Program-made: the position numbers and the translations under genes | Source of the DNA: Candidatus Aegiribacteria sp. | GTDB lineage: Bacteria > Fermentibacterota > Fermentibacteria > Fermentibacterales > JCC-6 | Assembly (NCBI GenBank): GCA_030640155.1 | Contig: DAOWJX010000044.1 | Coordinates: forward strand, 1-11,947 | Reading direction: 5' to 3' | Length of the DNA: 11,947 nt | Shown here: positions 5,523-11,947 of the stretch, piece by piece | How the letters are laid out: every line of letters starts with the position of its first letter | How positions within the stretch are numbered: the stretch's first letter is position 1 | Notes under the pieces: generated by a model | Seen by the model: the letters and a program-made list of their open reading frames with translations, nothing else | Told to the model about the DNA's origin: nothing | Database searches by the model: none

Positions 5523-8192
5523 TTATTGAACTCCCAGGATAGTTATTTCATCGTCGTCCGGTTTTTTCTCCTCGCTCTCGATTACATCGGAAGACATCTG
5601 CAGTGTCGTAACAGCATCCTTCAGTTCCTGAAGAAGCTGCCGATTGATCTTGCTCTTTCTGAAGAAACCGCCTTCAACGTTAGAAAGCAGCTTCTCAAGA
5701 ACAGCCTGTTCTTTGTCTCCGCCATACCTTTTTAATATTCGGAAAGCCCCCGAAGCGAGGTTTGAGTCTTCAAACAACTGGCCGGACTCCCCTTCATTTA
5801 TACATTTCAAAAGGAAATCTCTAACCTGGTCATGAATACCAAGAATACTGAAAGATTCCATGATCTCCGGTCTGATTTGCTCATTCTTGCGAAAGGCGTA
5901 AGTTATCTTTGGAATGTAGGCAGGATTGAAAGCAGCCTGCTTTGTAAGGATATTCAGGGCGATTATCGAAACATCACTTGATTCATCCGAAATAAGATGA
6001 AGTGCAAGGCTTTCAGCGGTAGTGTTTGAACTCTTTATCAGAGCCAGAAGACATTCCCGCCTTATTCTATGATCCGGGATTCTGCATAGATCCGCAAGGA
6101 CAGTTTCACTTGAAGGTGACCCGATATCTCGAAGAACCTGTATCATGTTTCGGGCTGTGTACCAGTCAGAATCAGGAAGATAGAACGATGCTTTGTCTAC
6201 CTGGGAATTAAAAGCGGTAACTATATCCTTAAGTTTTTTGTGAATTGGAGAAAGGCCTCTTTTACCCATATTAAGAAGAATTTTGAATGCTTTTGCTCTG
6301 AGCCGTCTGTTGTCTTCGTTGAATATGTTGACAAGTTGTGAAACAAGATTATCAGGCGGTAAAATTGCAGCCAGCTGTTCGGCTTCCTTTGAAATGGTTG
6401 TGTCATCTGAAAGCAGCCTGGGAACCAGTGCTTCAGCTGCCGAAAGGGTGTCAAGTTTCCTCTGAGCTTCGGTGAGAGATCGTTTTCTGGCTGCTTCCAG
6501 CTCCGTCCTTGGATACTGCATTGCCTGAAGATTGCTGAGGATGTTACCGGCTTTCAGCGCGATAGACATATTTCCACGGGCAAGAAGAGACTCCATAAGA
6601 GAAGCAGTAAGAATTACTGCTCTGTAAAGCACATCAGGATCATGCTCACGTTTCAGCGTTCTTGAAATGCTCTCTATGATCTGGGAGGTGGAATTCTCTT
6701 TTCCGCGCTCAACAGCAAGAAGAACCATGTCCTGGAGTTTTCCAACGGTTCTATGACGGACATCCGGATCGGGTGAAGAAAGGCTTCGCAGAAGACTGTC
6801 AATAATCTTGCGAATCGCTTTCCAAGCCATTCCGCGTTGAACGTAAATATTCGATAACAGTCCCTTCTCAAGTAGCGACGGGTCAAGTGCAGTTATGAAC
6901 CTTGCAATCATACCTCGCTGTTCTTCCTTATCATCATGTGCTGCGGCAAGAACGGATTTAAGAGCATCACCAAGATTCTTGCCGGGAAGAGTGTCAATAC
7001 TGTCTCCCCTTTCCAGCCTGTCAATGAGTTCGGAAAAGATTGCATCTTCAACAGTTACTTCGCTCCGCGCCAGAGTTCGATCTGAATCACCCTTTTCCGC
7101 GATAAGCTCGTAGTGGAAACGGTTAATTGAGATTGTATCAAGTCCACGGAGTTCAATCAGTCTGGCCATTCCACCATGCTCTGCAATATAGACGGGAGGT
7201 CTGTTGAATATCTTCGCGAAAAGCTGTATCTGATCTCCGGTTATTCCCGGGCTGAATGAAATACTGCTTATTTTTCTATATGAAAAAGATCTTACAAATC
7301 CACCTGTCCCTAAACTTTTTCTCTCTACTCGCAAATCATTTACCATAACTGTATCGCCCATAATGGACAGAGTTACCTGTGCATTATCCTTGAGAAAATT
7401 CGAAAGGACACTGGTGAAGGATTCGGTAGAGGGTTCAATTGACGGGTGTCCGGAAGGGAACATCTGCAGAGCCTTCATCAGCAGTTCAAGGCGCTTGATC
7501 AGATTTTCAGCGTTTCTCTGCGCAAGGGCTTGAGACATCTGACCTGTTCCCTTGTGAGAAATCAGATTGTTCCCGATAGAGTAGTTTTCTATCATTTCCT
7601 TACCGAACGTGAACTGCCATTGACCTGGGATATTTTCTATGAAATCGAGTTCCGACAGAATTCCCTTCATGAATTTACGAATGCTTACCGGGAATGAACT
7701 CAGACTGATATAAAAAGTATTGCTACTCGGTTCTTTACCTTTTAGTACTCTGACAGCGATGTCAGCTCCTGAACAGTCAAGGTCGGTGTCCGGGTCAAGA
7801 AGATCATCAAGTATAAGGATGTAGATAATCTCTATCAGCATAGCGATTTTTGCATAGACGTGCTTTTGTGTATTTGATGGTATTCTGTCGAACAGGTCCC
7901 AGGCTGTCTCGAGAGCTGTTTTCGAGAACCAGTCAAAAAGAACCGGCCAGTTCCAGTCCTGATTAAAGCTTGAAAGACGGGATCTGTCCATAAGGAACAG
8001 GAAAGTAAGACCTGCCTCGATCCGTCTGCAGGAATCATTAATGATCAAGCCCAGAACAGGTCCAATGCTGTCAGGCTCAAATCCGGAAATGAAAGTGGAA
8101 AGAGATTTAACTCTTTCTTCAGGCTTTTCCTGAGAAGACACGGCTTTAGCCAGTCTTGCCGCTGCTAAATCCGGACTCTGTTGATCTTTCAA
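5523..8192 (-). CDS. Large HEAT-repeat protein
   Basis: The 889-residue product is soluble, with no signal peptide or membrane helix. Residues about 1-200 are helical and not recognised. Residues about 225-333 match a module I recall from HEAT-repeat and HD-GYP-type proteins: a helix (LIKRLELLMKALQMFP), GHPSIEPSTESF, LSIMGDTVMVNDLRVER and ISFSPGITGDQIQLFAKIF. From about 460 to 860 there are repeated helix pairs such as PDPDVRHRTVGKL, EDNRRLRAKAFKIL and IPDHRIRRECLLAL, typical of HEAT solenoids. The C-terminus is acidic (EEKKPDDDEITIL). It should be a scaffold for protein-protein contacts rather than an enzyme, since I see no catalytic motif. The start is TTG with AGGGG six bases upstream; no ATG lies near. 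It has its own promoter and appears monocistronic. Confidence 0.88.
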   Translation of the reverse strand: MKDQQSPDLAAARLAKAVSSQEKPEERVKSLSTFISGFEPDSIGPVLGLIINDSCRRIEAGLTFLFLMDRSRLSSFNQDWNWPVLFDWFSKTALETAWDLFDRIPSNTQKHVYAKIAMLIEIIYILILDDLLDPDTDLDCSGADIAVRVLKGKEPSSNTFYISLSSFPVSIRKFMKGILSELDFIENIPGQWQFTFGKEMIENYSIGNNLISHKGTGQMSQALAQRNAENLIKRLELLMKALQMFPSGHPSIEPSTESFTSVLSNFLKDNAQVTLSIMGDTVMVNDLRVERKSLGTGGFVRSFSYRKISSISFSPGITGDQIQLFAKIFNRPPVYIAEHGGMARLIELRGLDTISINRFHYELIAEKGDSDRTLARSEVTVEDAIFSELIDRLERGDSIDTLPGKNLGDALKSVLAAAHDDKEEQRGMIARFITALDPSLLEKGLLSNIYVQRGMAWKAIRKIIDSLLRSLSSPDPDVRHRTVGKLQDMVLLAVERGKENSTSQIIESISRTLKREHDPDVLYRAVILTASLMESLLARGNMSIALKAGNILSNLQAMQYPRTELEAARKRSLTEAQRKLDTLSAAEALVPRLLSDDTTISKEAEQLAAILPPDNLVSQLVNIFNEDNRRLRAKAFKILLNMGKRGLSPIHKKLKDIVTAFNSQVDKASFYLPDSDWYTARNMIQVLRDIGSPSSETVLADLCRIPDHRIRRECLLALIKSSNTTAESLALHLISDESSDVSIIALNILTKQAAFNPAYIPKITYAFRKNEQIRPEIMESFSILGIHDQVRDFLLKCINEGESGQLFEDSNLASGAFRILKRYGGDKEQAVLEKLLSNVEGGFFRKSKINRQLLQELKDAVTTLQMSSDVIESEEKKPDDDEITILGVQ

Positions 8193-8198
8193 ATAAAA

Positions 8199-8203
8199 CC
8201 CCT
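8199..8203 (-). promoter_or_regulatory. Ribosome binding site supporting the TTG start at 8192
   Basis: AGGGG on the minus strand lies six bases before TTG at 8192-8190. No ATG or GTG is similarly placed, so the TTG is the most likely start of the HEAT-repeat gene. Confidence 0.5.
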
Positions 8204-8224
8204 ATTAAAGTTACGTACTTAGTA

Positions 8225-8254
8225 ATGATATTCAATGTAAATATTAAGAGTCAA
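8225..8254 (-). promoter_or_regulatory. Sigma-70 promoter of the HEAT-repeat gene
   Basis: On the minus strand TTGACT (8254-8249) and TATCAT (8230-8225) are separated by 18 bases; each hexamer matches five of six consensus positions. The flanking DNA is AT-rich. It would give a short leader of about 25-30 bases before the TTG start. Confidence 0.55.
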
Positions 8255-8334
8255 CAGGCAAATTGAAATAGCAGATTCAAATTCCGCAATACCAGGGGTA
8301 GTTTGCCTTTTCTTACGCCCCGGAAAGGGGGAGG

Positions 8335-9228
8335 TTATGGCAGAGTTGAAAGGATTTCCCATATCCCTCTGATAGATACTGAGGCCGAAGTTTCAGGATC
8401 AAAAGCAGTTACGGGCATCCCTTTCGACATGGCAATTGTTACTGAATCATCGTACGGAATTCTGCCCAGAAGAGGGATGTTCTCACTTCTGCAGAAAAGC
8501 TCTATTTCAGTAGTTTTAGCCAAATTTATGTCGCTTCTGTTAATACATACAACCGGGGTTATTCCGAAGTGTCTTACCGTTCCGAGTATTCTTGAAAGAT
8601 CATGAATGGCGGAAACGCCGGGTTCTGTTGAGATCACGGCAAGATCAGCGCCTGCGGATGCAGCTATCACCGGACAGCCGATTCCAGGTGGACCATCAAC
8701 AAAAAGAAGAGTGCATCCCGTTTTTTCACAGGTTTCGATAGCAGCATTCTTGACAATTGTTACCAGCTTTCCGGAGTTCTCTTCTCCAGCGTTCATTTCC
8801 GCGTGAAATAGTTGCCCATATAGTGATCGGGATCGAAACCATTTTCCCGCTGTTGCTCTGTGGCTGCTGATAGCGTTTACTGGGCACTGATAAAGACAGG
8901 AATTACATCCCTCACAGCTTATTCTGTCTATTCTGTATTCACTTATCTCCTGATTGGAAGCAGGTGGAATGACTGCGTCATATCTGCATACGTCGAAGCA
9001 TCTTCCACAACCGGTACAAATGTCAGTATCGATTTCAGCCTTGAAACCACCTTCGAATGAATGCTCCTCCTCCAATTCAGGTTTCAGAAGAATCTCCAGA
9101 TTAGCAGCATCCACATCCGCGTCGGCGAGAACAAGTTCATTCTCATTGAATGCAAGATGTGCAAGGGCTGCGGTGAGAGAGGTTTTACCGGTTCCTCCCT
9201 TCCCGCTGAGTATGACGATCTGCCTCAT
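8335..9228 (-). CDS. MinD-family P-loop ATPase with inserted 2x[4Fe-4S] ferredoxin domain (second of pair)
   Basis: The 297-residue protein has the deviant Walker A motif GKGGTGKT (9-16), a DADVD segment (36-40) and a Walker B-like LLFVDGPPG (174-182), as in MinD/Mrp ATPases. A ferredoxin domain is inserted: Cys71, 74, 77, 81 and Cys105, 108, 111, 115, both as CxxCxxCxxxC, for two [4Fe-4S] clusters. The following GKWFRSRSLYGQLFHAEM...GEENSGKLV stretch is the usual mark of one COG1149 subtype. Family members couple ATP binding to Fe-S or metal-cluster handling; in Desulfovibrio, paired relatives belong to the orp cluster. The start overlaps the preceding ATPase gene as ATGA, so the two are probably made in equal amounts and may form a heterodimer. 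It is the last gene of the operon; no clear terminator follows. Confidence 0.93.
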   Translation of the reverse strand: MRQIVILSGKGGTGKTSLTAALAHLAFNENELVLADADVDAANLEILLKPELEEEHSFEGGFKAEIDTDICTGCGRCFDVCRYDAVIPPASNQEISEYRIDRISCEGCNSCLYQCPVNAISSHRATAGKWFRSRSLYGQLFHAEMNAGEENSGKLVTIVKNAAIETCEKTGCTLLFVDGPPGIGCPVIAASAGADLAVISTEPGVSAIHDLSRILGTVRHFGITPVVCINRSDINLAKTTEIELFCRSENIPLLGRIPYDDSVTIAMSKGMPVTAFDPETSASVSIRGIWEILSTLP

Positions 9229-10091
9229 TGAGACATCTCTTTTCGAATTCTGTTCAGGATATCAAGAAATACTTTCCCGTATTCCGGATAACCTTGAATC
9301 AGGGGGATTCCCTCTGACAGCACTTCTGCTATGTTCCGATCCATCGGGATTCTGGCAAGGATCGGGAGGTTTTCTGAATTGCAGTATTCCTCTACTTTCA
9401 TGTCACCGATTCCATCCCTGTTGATTATTACTCCCGTCTGGATACCGAGCTGATTTACTACGACATCGACCGCGGCTTTCAGATCATGCAGTCCAAAAGG
9501 AGTCGGCTCTGTTACGAGCACAACGTAATCACTTCTGCTGACGGCTTCCACGACGGGACAGGATGTCCCCGGGGGAGCATCTATGATCACAAGACCTTCC
9601 CGCTCTCGAGGAAGGTATTCTTTTAATAGAGAGGAAATTGTCGGAACGGGCATCGCCTGACCGATATTCATAACTCCTCTCGCGAAATCTACTGAGGAGG
9701 CCGTTCCTCCCTCTATTTTCCCTGTAACATGAAGGATTTCCTTTATTGCTTTTTCCGGACAGACAAGCATGCAGCTGGCACACCCATGGCACATATCTCG
9801 GAATACAAGTGTTTTGCTGCCGGCAACAGCGATAGCGTTCCAGACACAGACTTCAGCGCATTTTCCACAGTATGTGCATTTATCTTCATCAACTTCCGGG
9901 ACCAGTACACCGGTTTCTCTATGTAAACTGTAGTCGGGATCAAGAAAGAGACCGGCATTAGGTTCTTCCACATCGCAATCGAGTAGAAGAGGACGAAAAC
10001 CAGTCTTCTCTTCCGAAGCGGCGAGGGCGAGGCTGACCGCCACCATGGTTTTGCCCGTACCACCCTTGCCGCTTGCTACTGCTATTACCAT
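9225..10091 (-). CDS. MinD-family P-loop ATPase with inserted 2x[4Fe-4S] ferredoxin domain (first of pair)
   Basis: The 288-residue protein has Walker A GKGGTGKT (8-15), a LLLDCDVEEPN segment (36-45) and LVIIDAPPG (167-175). Between them sit two ferredoxin motifs, Cys72, 75, 78, 82 and Cys101, 104, 107, 111. The ARGVMNIGQAMPVP stretch (137-150) marks the other COG1149 subtype that usually accompanies the one encoded next. An ATP-driven role in assembling, inserting or reducing a metal cluster on the NifX-like proteins of this operon is the natural inference; substrate transfer has not been shown from sequence. It starts nine bases after the zinc-ribbon gene with only a weak ribosome binding site, suggesting translation coupled to upstream genes. 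Confidence 0.93.
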   Translation of the reverse strand: MVIAVASGKGGTGKTMVAVSLALAASEEKTGFRPLLLDCDVEEPNAGLFLDPDYSLHRETGVLVPEVDEDKCTYCGKCAEVCVWNAIAVAGSKTLVFRDMCHGCASCMLVCPEKAIKEILHVTGKIEGGTASSVDFARGVMNIGQAMPVPTISSLLKEYLPREREGLVIIDAPPGTSCPVVEAVSRSDYVVLVTEPTPFGLHDLKAAVDVVVNQLGIQTGVIINRDGIGDMKVEEYCNSENLPILARIPMDRNIAEVLSEGIPLIQGYPEYGKVFLDILNRIRKEMSQ

Positions 10092-10100
10092 TCTTCTGAT

Positions 10101-10295
10101 TTACTCTCGAGTCATTCCTGTCCCGCATTTTGGACAGGTTGTTTTATTACATGCTTGTCCAGGCTGATGTTGAACCTTATGACCGCAAGCCGGACAGACG
10201 CAGTTTCCTCCGGGGCCAGCTGCGTATGGTCCTCCACCGCGGCCTCTGCCACCACGGCCATCTCTTTGCTGGCCTCCGCCAATACCTCGGCCCAT
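10101..10295 (-). CDS. Small glycine-rich zinc-ribbon protein
   Basis: The 64-residue product has a Gly/Arg-rich N-terminal third (residues 3-22) followed by a ribbon: Cys32, Cys34, Cys37, then His43, Cys49, Cys54 and Cys57 (CPACG...CPKCGTGM). Two CPxCG knuckles point to zinc or a rubredoxin-like iron site; the extra Cys32, Cys49 and His43 could bind a second metal or act in redox. Similar small proteins with a PYAAGPGG stretch occur in NifX/MinD-ferredoxin clusters of anaerobes. The start is set at ATG 10295 because AGGAGA is six bases before it; the TTG at 10301 would touch that site. Possible roles are metal delivery, an adaptor or electron transfer. Confidence 0.82.
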   Translation of the reverse strand: MGRGIGGGQQRDGRGGRGRGGGPYAAGPGGNCVCPACGHKVQHQPGQACNKTTCPKCGTGMTRE

Positions 10296-10301
10296 TTTCA
10301 A

Positions 10302-10307
10302 TCTCCT
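10302..10307 (-). promoter_or_regulatory. Ribosome binding site deciding the zinc-ribbon start
   Basis: AGGAGA on the minus strand directly abuts TTG 10301 but is six bases from ATG 10295, so it selects the ATG. Confidence 0.6.
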
Positions 10308-10309
10308 TT

Positions 10310-10786
10310 CTAACTGTTTTTCTCTGAATCCGGGGAGATGATATCGTCAAGTTTATTAAGCAGGTATTCAGCTTCCTCTTTTAGTCGATCAATGGGTTCT
10401 TTTTCATATTCAGATTCTCCATGACCGTGCTCTACGCTTTCCCTGCATGGTGCAGCAGCAGAAAGGTGGCCCGAGAGATATTGCATTACAGCACTTTTCA
10501 CAGAGCCTGTCGCGCCTGTTGAGCATTTAATGCCATAGTTACTGAAGATACTGATTGCGCGACCTCCCATTCCTCCGGCGATCATTACGTCAGCGCCAAG
10601 GCTGTTTACAAAACCGGGCACCTGTCCCGGTGAATGAGCGGAAAAGAATGGATTATTTACTGCTTCTGTTCTTAGTATTTCATTATTTTCAATGTTGACA
10701 ACCGTGAAGTACGGGCATCTTCCAAAGTGATGACTTACAGAACTGTCAAGAGTTTTATCGCTGTCCGAAGACACTACTATTCTCAT
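10310..10786 (-). CDS. NifX/NifB-like dinitrogenase iron-molybdenum cofactor family protein (copy 2)
   Basis: The 158-residue product begins with the NifX-type (Nitro_FeMo-Co) domain, residues 1-106. It shows MRIVVSSDSD, HHFGRCPYFTVV (19-30), the glycine-rich ADVMIAGGMGGRA (65-77) and YGIKCSTG (84-91). The family, which includes NifX, NafY, the NifB C-terminus and orange protein, binds Fe-, Mo- or Mo-Cu-sulfur clusters. His19, His20, Cys24, Cys88, Cys114 and the HGH at 120-122 are candidate ligands. The tail (130-152) is a charged predicted coiled coil. A GTG at 10801 overlaps the upstream gene, but GAAGGA lies seven bases before ATG 10786 and that Met opens the conserved domain, so 10786 is chosen. 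This copy is the more canonical of the two and the better candidate for the orange-protein role. Confidence 0.9.
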   Translation of the reverse strand: MRIVVSSDSDKTLDSSVSHHFGRCPYFTVVNIENNEILRTEAVNNPFFSAHSPGQVPGFVNSLGADVMIAGGMGGRAISIFSNYGIKCSTGATGSVKSAVMQYLSGHLSAAAPCRESVEHGHGESEYEKEPIDRLKEEAEYLLNKLDDIISPDSEKNS

Positions 10787-10790
10787 AGAG

Positions 10791-11288
10791 CTATCCTTCA
10801 CTTATTCTGTCGAGTTGTTCAAGAATGTCCGCAACCTGTGCTCTGAGATCGCGAAGCTTTTCTGTAAGTATCTCAAGTTCTTCAACGTTTCCACTGATTT
10901 CTTCTGAAATGACTTCAGGATTTCCAGCCATACCGGAATGGTTCTTCGCCGTAGCTGATCCCATTTTCTCGAGTTTTTTATTTATGAAAGCTTCTACGTT
11001 TTCCTTCACAGTCCCGTTTTTCGCGATATAGCATGATACCGAACCGGCCTGGAGAACTTGAATAGCGTTTGGACCGTCATTTGCGCTCAGATCGGAAGCC
11101 AAGTCTTTCTTAAGAACGATCTGAGCTGCCATTATGCCCGCTCCACTGCTCTGGCTGATAGAAGGATTTTCAAAGGTCTCATATGACATGTCATCTGTGT
11201 CAACCAGTATGAACCAGGGAGCCCTGCCAAAAACGGGACTGATCTTTGAATCAAGATCCTTCCCCTGTGAACTGACTATTACATTCAT
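10791..11288 (-). CDS. NifX-like protein (copy 1), divergent, with coiled-coil tail
   Basis: The 165-residue product has the start of a NifX-type domain: MNVIVSSQGKDLDSKISPVFGRAPWFILVD (1-30), with FENPS (39-43) and GAGIMAAQIVLKKD. The central loop, usually VITGNVGPNA, reads DLSANDGPNA, so the first glycines are lost, and the next element is GSVSCY instead of AGIKVY. Cluster binding may therefore be altered. Residues about 128-163 (VEELEILTEKLRDLRAQVADILEQLDRI) form a predicted coiled coil. It begins nine bases after the DUF5320 stop without a close ribosome binding site (AAAGGG is 13 bases away), implying coupled translation. It is probably a partner or regulatory subunit of copy 2. Confidence 0.87.
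   Translation of the reverse strand: MNVIVSSQGKDLDSKISPVFGRAPWFILVDTDDMSYETFENPSISQSSGAGIMAAQIVLKKDLASDLSANDGPNAIQVLQAGSVSCYIAKNGTVKENVEAFINKKLEKMGSATAKNHSGMAGNPEVISEEISGNVEELEILTEKLRDLRAQVADILEQLDRISEG
10794..10799 (-). promoter_or_regulatory. Ribosome binding site deciding the start at 10786
   Basis: GAAGGA on the minus strand is seven bases before ATG 10786 and overlaps the stop region of the upstream gene. It cannot serve the GTG at 10801, which partly lies within it. Confidence 0.6.
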
Positions 11289-11297
11289 CTAATTTTA

Positions 11298-11639
11298 TTA
11301 TCCCTTTCTTTGTTCTATAAGCTGCTTAACTCGGCTGGCAATGTACTCAAGAGTATCCGCTACATTCTGTACCTGCCTCTTCAGGGAATCCGTTTCAACG
11401 AATTCAGGATTCCGGGGAGGATTGTACTGCGGATATCTACGCCAGAGCGGCAGACCGGTCTCATAGAAACGGTTCCTATAGCCTCTTCCACCTCCCCGAC
11501 CATATCTGACAAACCTTCTTCCTGCTCCCCTTCCGGGAGCCGAATCATATCCACCTGACGGATAACCGGCACAACTTCCCATAGATCTCCCTGTAAAGGG
11601 CCCTTCACCAAGAGGTCCAGTTCCATCTCCTGCTGGCAT
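11298..11639 (-). CDS. DUF5320 family protein
   Basis: The 113-residue product opens with the DUF5320 hallmark MPAGDGTGPLGEGPFTGR and a following CAGY. A Gly/Arg-rich middle (GRGAGRRFVRYGRGGGRGYRNRF, about 37-58) and a C-terminal predicted coiled coil (about 84-111) follow. The family has no established biochemical role, but it regularly accompanies NifX-like and MinD-ferredoxin genes. AGGAG five bases before the ATG makes the start clear. It follows the PadR gene after two bases. Given its coiled coil and basic, flexible middle, it may be a scaffold or chaperone in the cofactor complex, which is inference. Confidence 0.88.
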   Translation of the reverse strand: MPAGDGTGPLGEGPFTGRSMGSCAGYPSGGYDSAPGRGAGRRFVRYGRGGGRGYRNRFYETGLPLWRRYPQYNPPRNPEFVETDSLKRQVQNVADTLEYIASRVKQLIEQRKG

Positions 11640-11641
11640 GA

Positions 11642-11947
11642 TTACTCCTTCCTCTCTTTTGTTTCTCCATCGTTTGCATGATGGACTTCCATATGATTGT
11701 GATATTCATGAAAGAAACTGTGCAGAATTCTGTCAGTTTCCTCAAGATCCTTAACCCAGGTATCAAGGTAAGTATTACCCTCTTCCGTAAGAGTGTAGAC
11801 TCTTCTGGCAGGACCCGAGTCGCCTTCGGACCACATTGATGTAACGAATCCTTTCTCCTCAAGGCTTCTGAGAATTCGGTAAATAGTACTGGAATCAGCT
11901 GGATTTCCGGTAAAACCAAAGCGGTCAAGGTTCTCAAGAAGCTCGTA
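11642..11947 (-). CDS. PadR-family transcriptional regulator (5' partial)
   Basis: The frame runs to the window edge, giving the last 101 residues; an estimated 20-30 N-terminal residues are missing. The visible part starts within the winged helix-turn-helix: YELLENLDRFGF, a recognition helix around DSSTIYRILRSLEEKGFV, and a wing with GPARRVYTLTEEG. A helix (LDTWVKDLEETDRILHSFFHEY, 61-82) follows that would form the PadR dimer arm. The C-terminal end is rich in histidine: His76, 80, 83, 85, 89 and 90. PadR proteins are mostly repressors answering small molecules or stress. Being two bases from DUF5320 in the same direction, it probably regulates the cofactor operon and itself. Confidence 0.9.
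   Translation of the reverse strand, partial: YELLENLDRFGFTGNPADSSTIYRILRSLEEKGFVTSMWSEGDSGPARRVYTLTEEGNTYLDTWVKDLEETDRILHSFFHEYHNHMEVHHANDGETKERKE

Noticed and set aside
8311..8334. C-run/G-run hairpin after the last ATPase gene as an intrinsic terminator
   Set aside because: On the minus strand the four-pair CCCC/GGGG stem is not followed by a T-run.
8954..9424. 156-codon plus-strand frame opposite the MinD-ferredoxin genes
   Set aside because: It is a shadow of the ATPase coding strand: Ser/Cys-rich translation with no start signal.
11605..11937. 110-codon minus-strand frame overlapping the PadR gene in another frame
   Set aside because: The PadR frame gives a recognisable winged-helix protein, while this one gives none.

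Overview
The window looks like genomic DNA from an anaerobic bacterium, probably of the FCB superphylum (Fermentibacterota, WOR-3 or Eisenbacteria type). The clues are a secreted protein ending in a FlgD-Ig-like (T9SS-type) C-terminal domain, several lipoproteins, and an operon of ferredoxin-containing MinD ATPases and NifX-like proteins of the kind known mainly from strict anaerobes. The lineage is an inference from protein style. There are no rRNA or tRNA genes, CRISPR arrays, transposases or phage genes. All genes except two are on the minus strand.

Region 1 (1-720, plus strand) is the 3' end of a secreted calcineurin-like phosphoesterase with a carboxypeptidase-regulatory-like domain and a FlgD-Ig-like tail. 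Region 2 (807-1894, minus) is a tandem pair of paralogous lipoproteins with an NTF2-like look, joined by an ATGA overlap and preceded by a candidate sigma-70 promoter. An in-frame 12-bp duplication lies in one of them.

Region 3 (2231-4532, minus) is an apparent four-gene operon: a small three-helix membrane protein, an ECF sigma factor, a zinc-binding anti-sigma factor with two membrane helices, and an exported alpha/beta hydrolase whose lipobox cysteine position holds Tyr. A TGTAAC-N16-CGTCTG element upstream is a good candidate for an autoregulated ECF promoter. A divergent plus-strand gene (4919-5503) encodes a probable outer-membrane beta-barrel protein. It converges tightly on region 4 (5523-8192, minus), an 889-residue HEAT-repeat protein with its own promoter and a TTG start.

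Region 5 (8335-11947, minus) is the most interesting part. Seven closely packed genes read, in transcription order: PadR-family regulator (5' end outside the window), DUF5320 protein, NifX-like protein 1, NifX-like protein 2, a 64-residue zinc-ribbon protein, and two MinD-type ATPases each carrying two [4Fe-4S] ferredoxin motifs. This resembles the orp (orange protein) gene cluster of Desulfovibrio and other anaerobes, where a NifX-family protein binds a Mo-Cu-S cluster and works with ferredoxin-MinD ATPases. Here a PadR regulator sits at the head of the visible operon, and three consecutive proteins end in predicted coiled coils, suggesting a multi-subunit metal-cluster complex. Function in this organism is inferred only.
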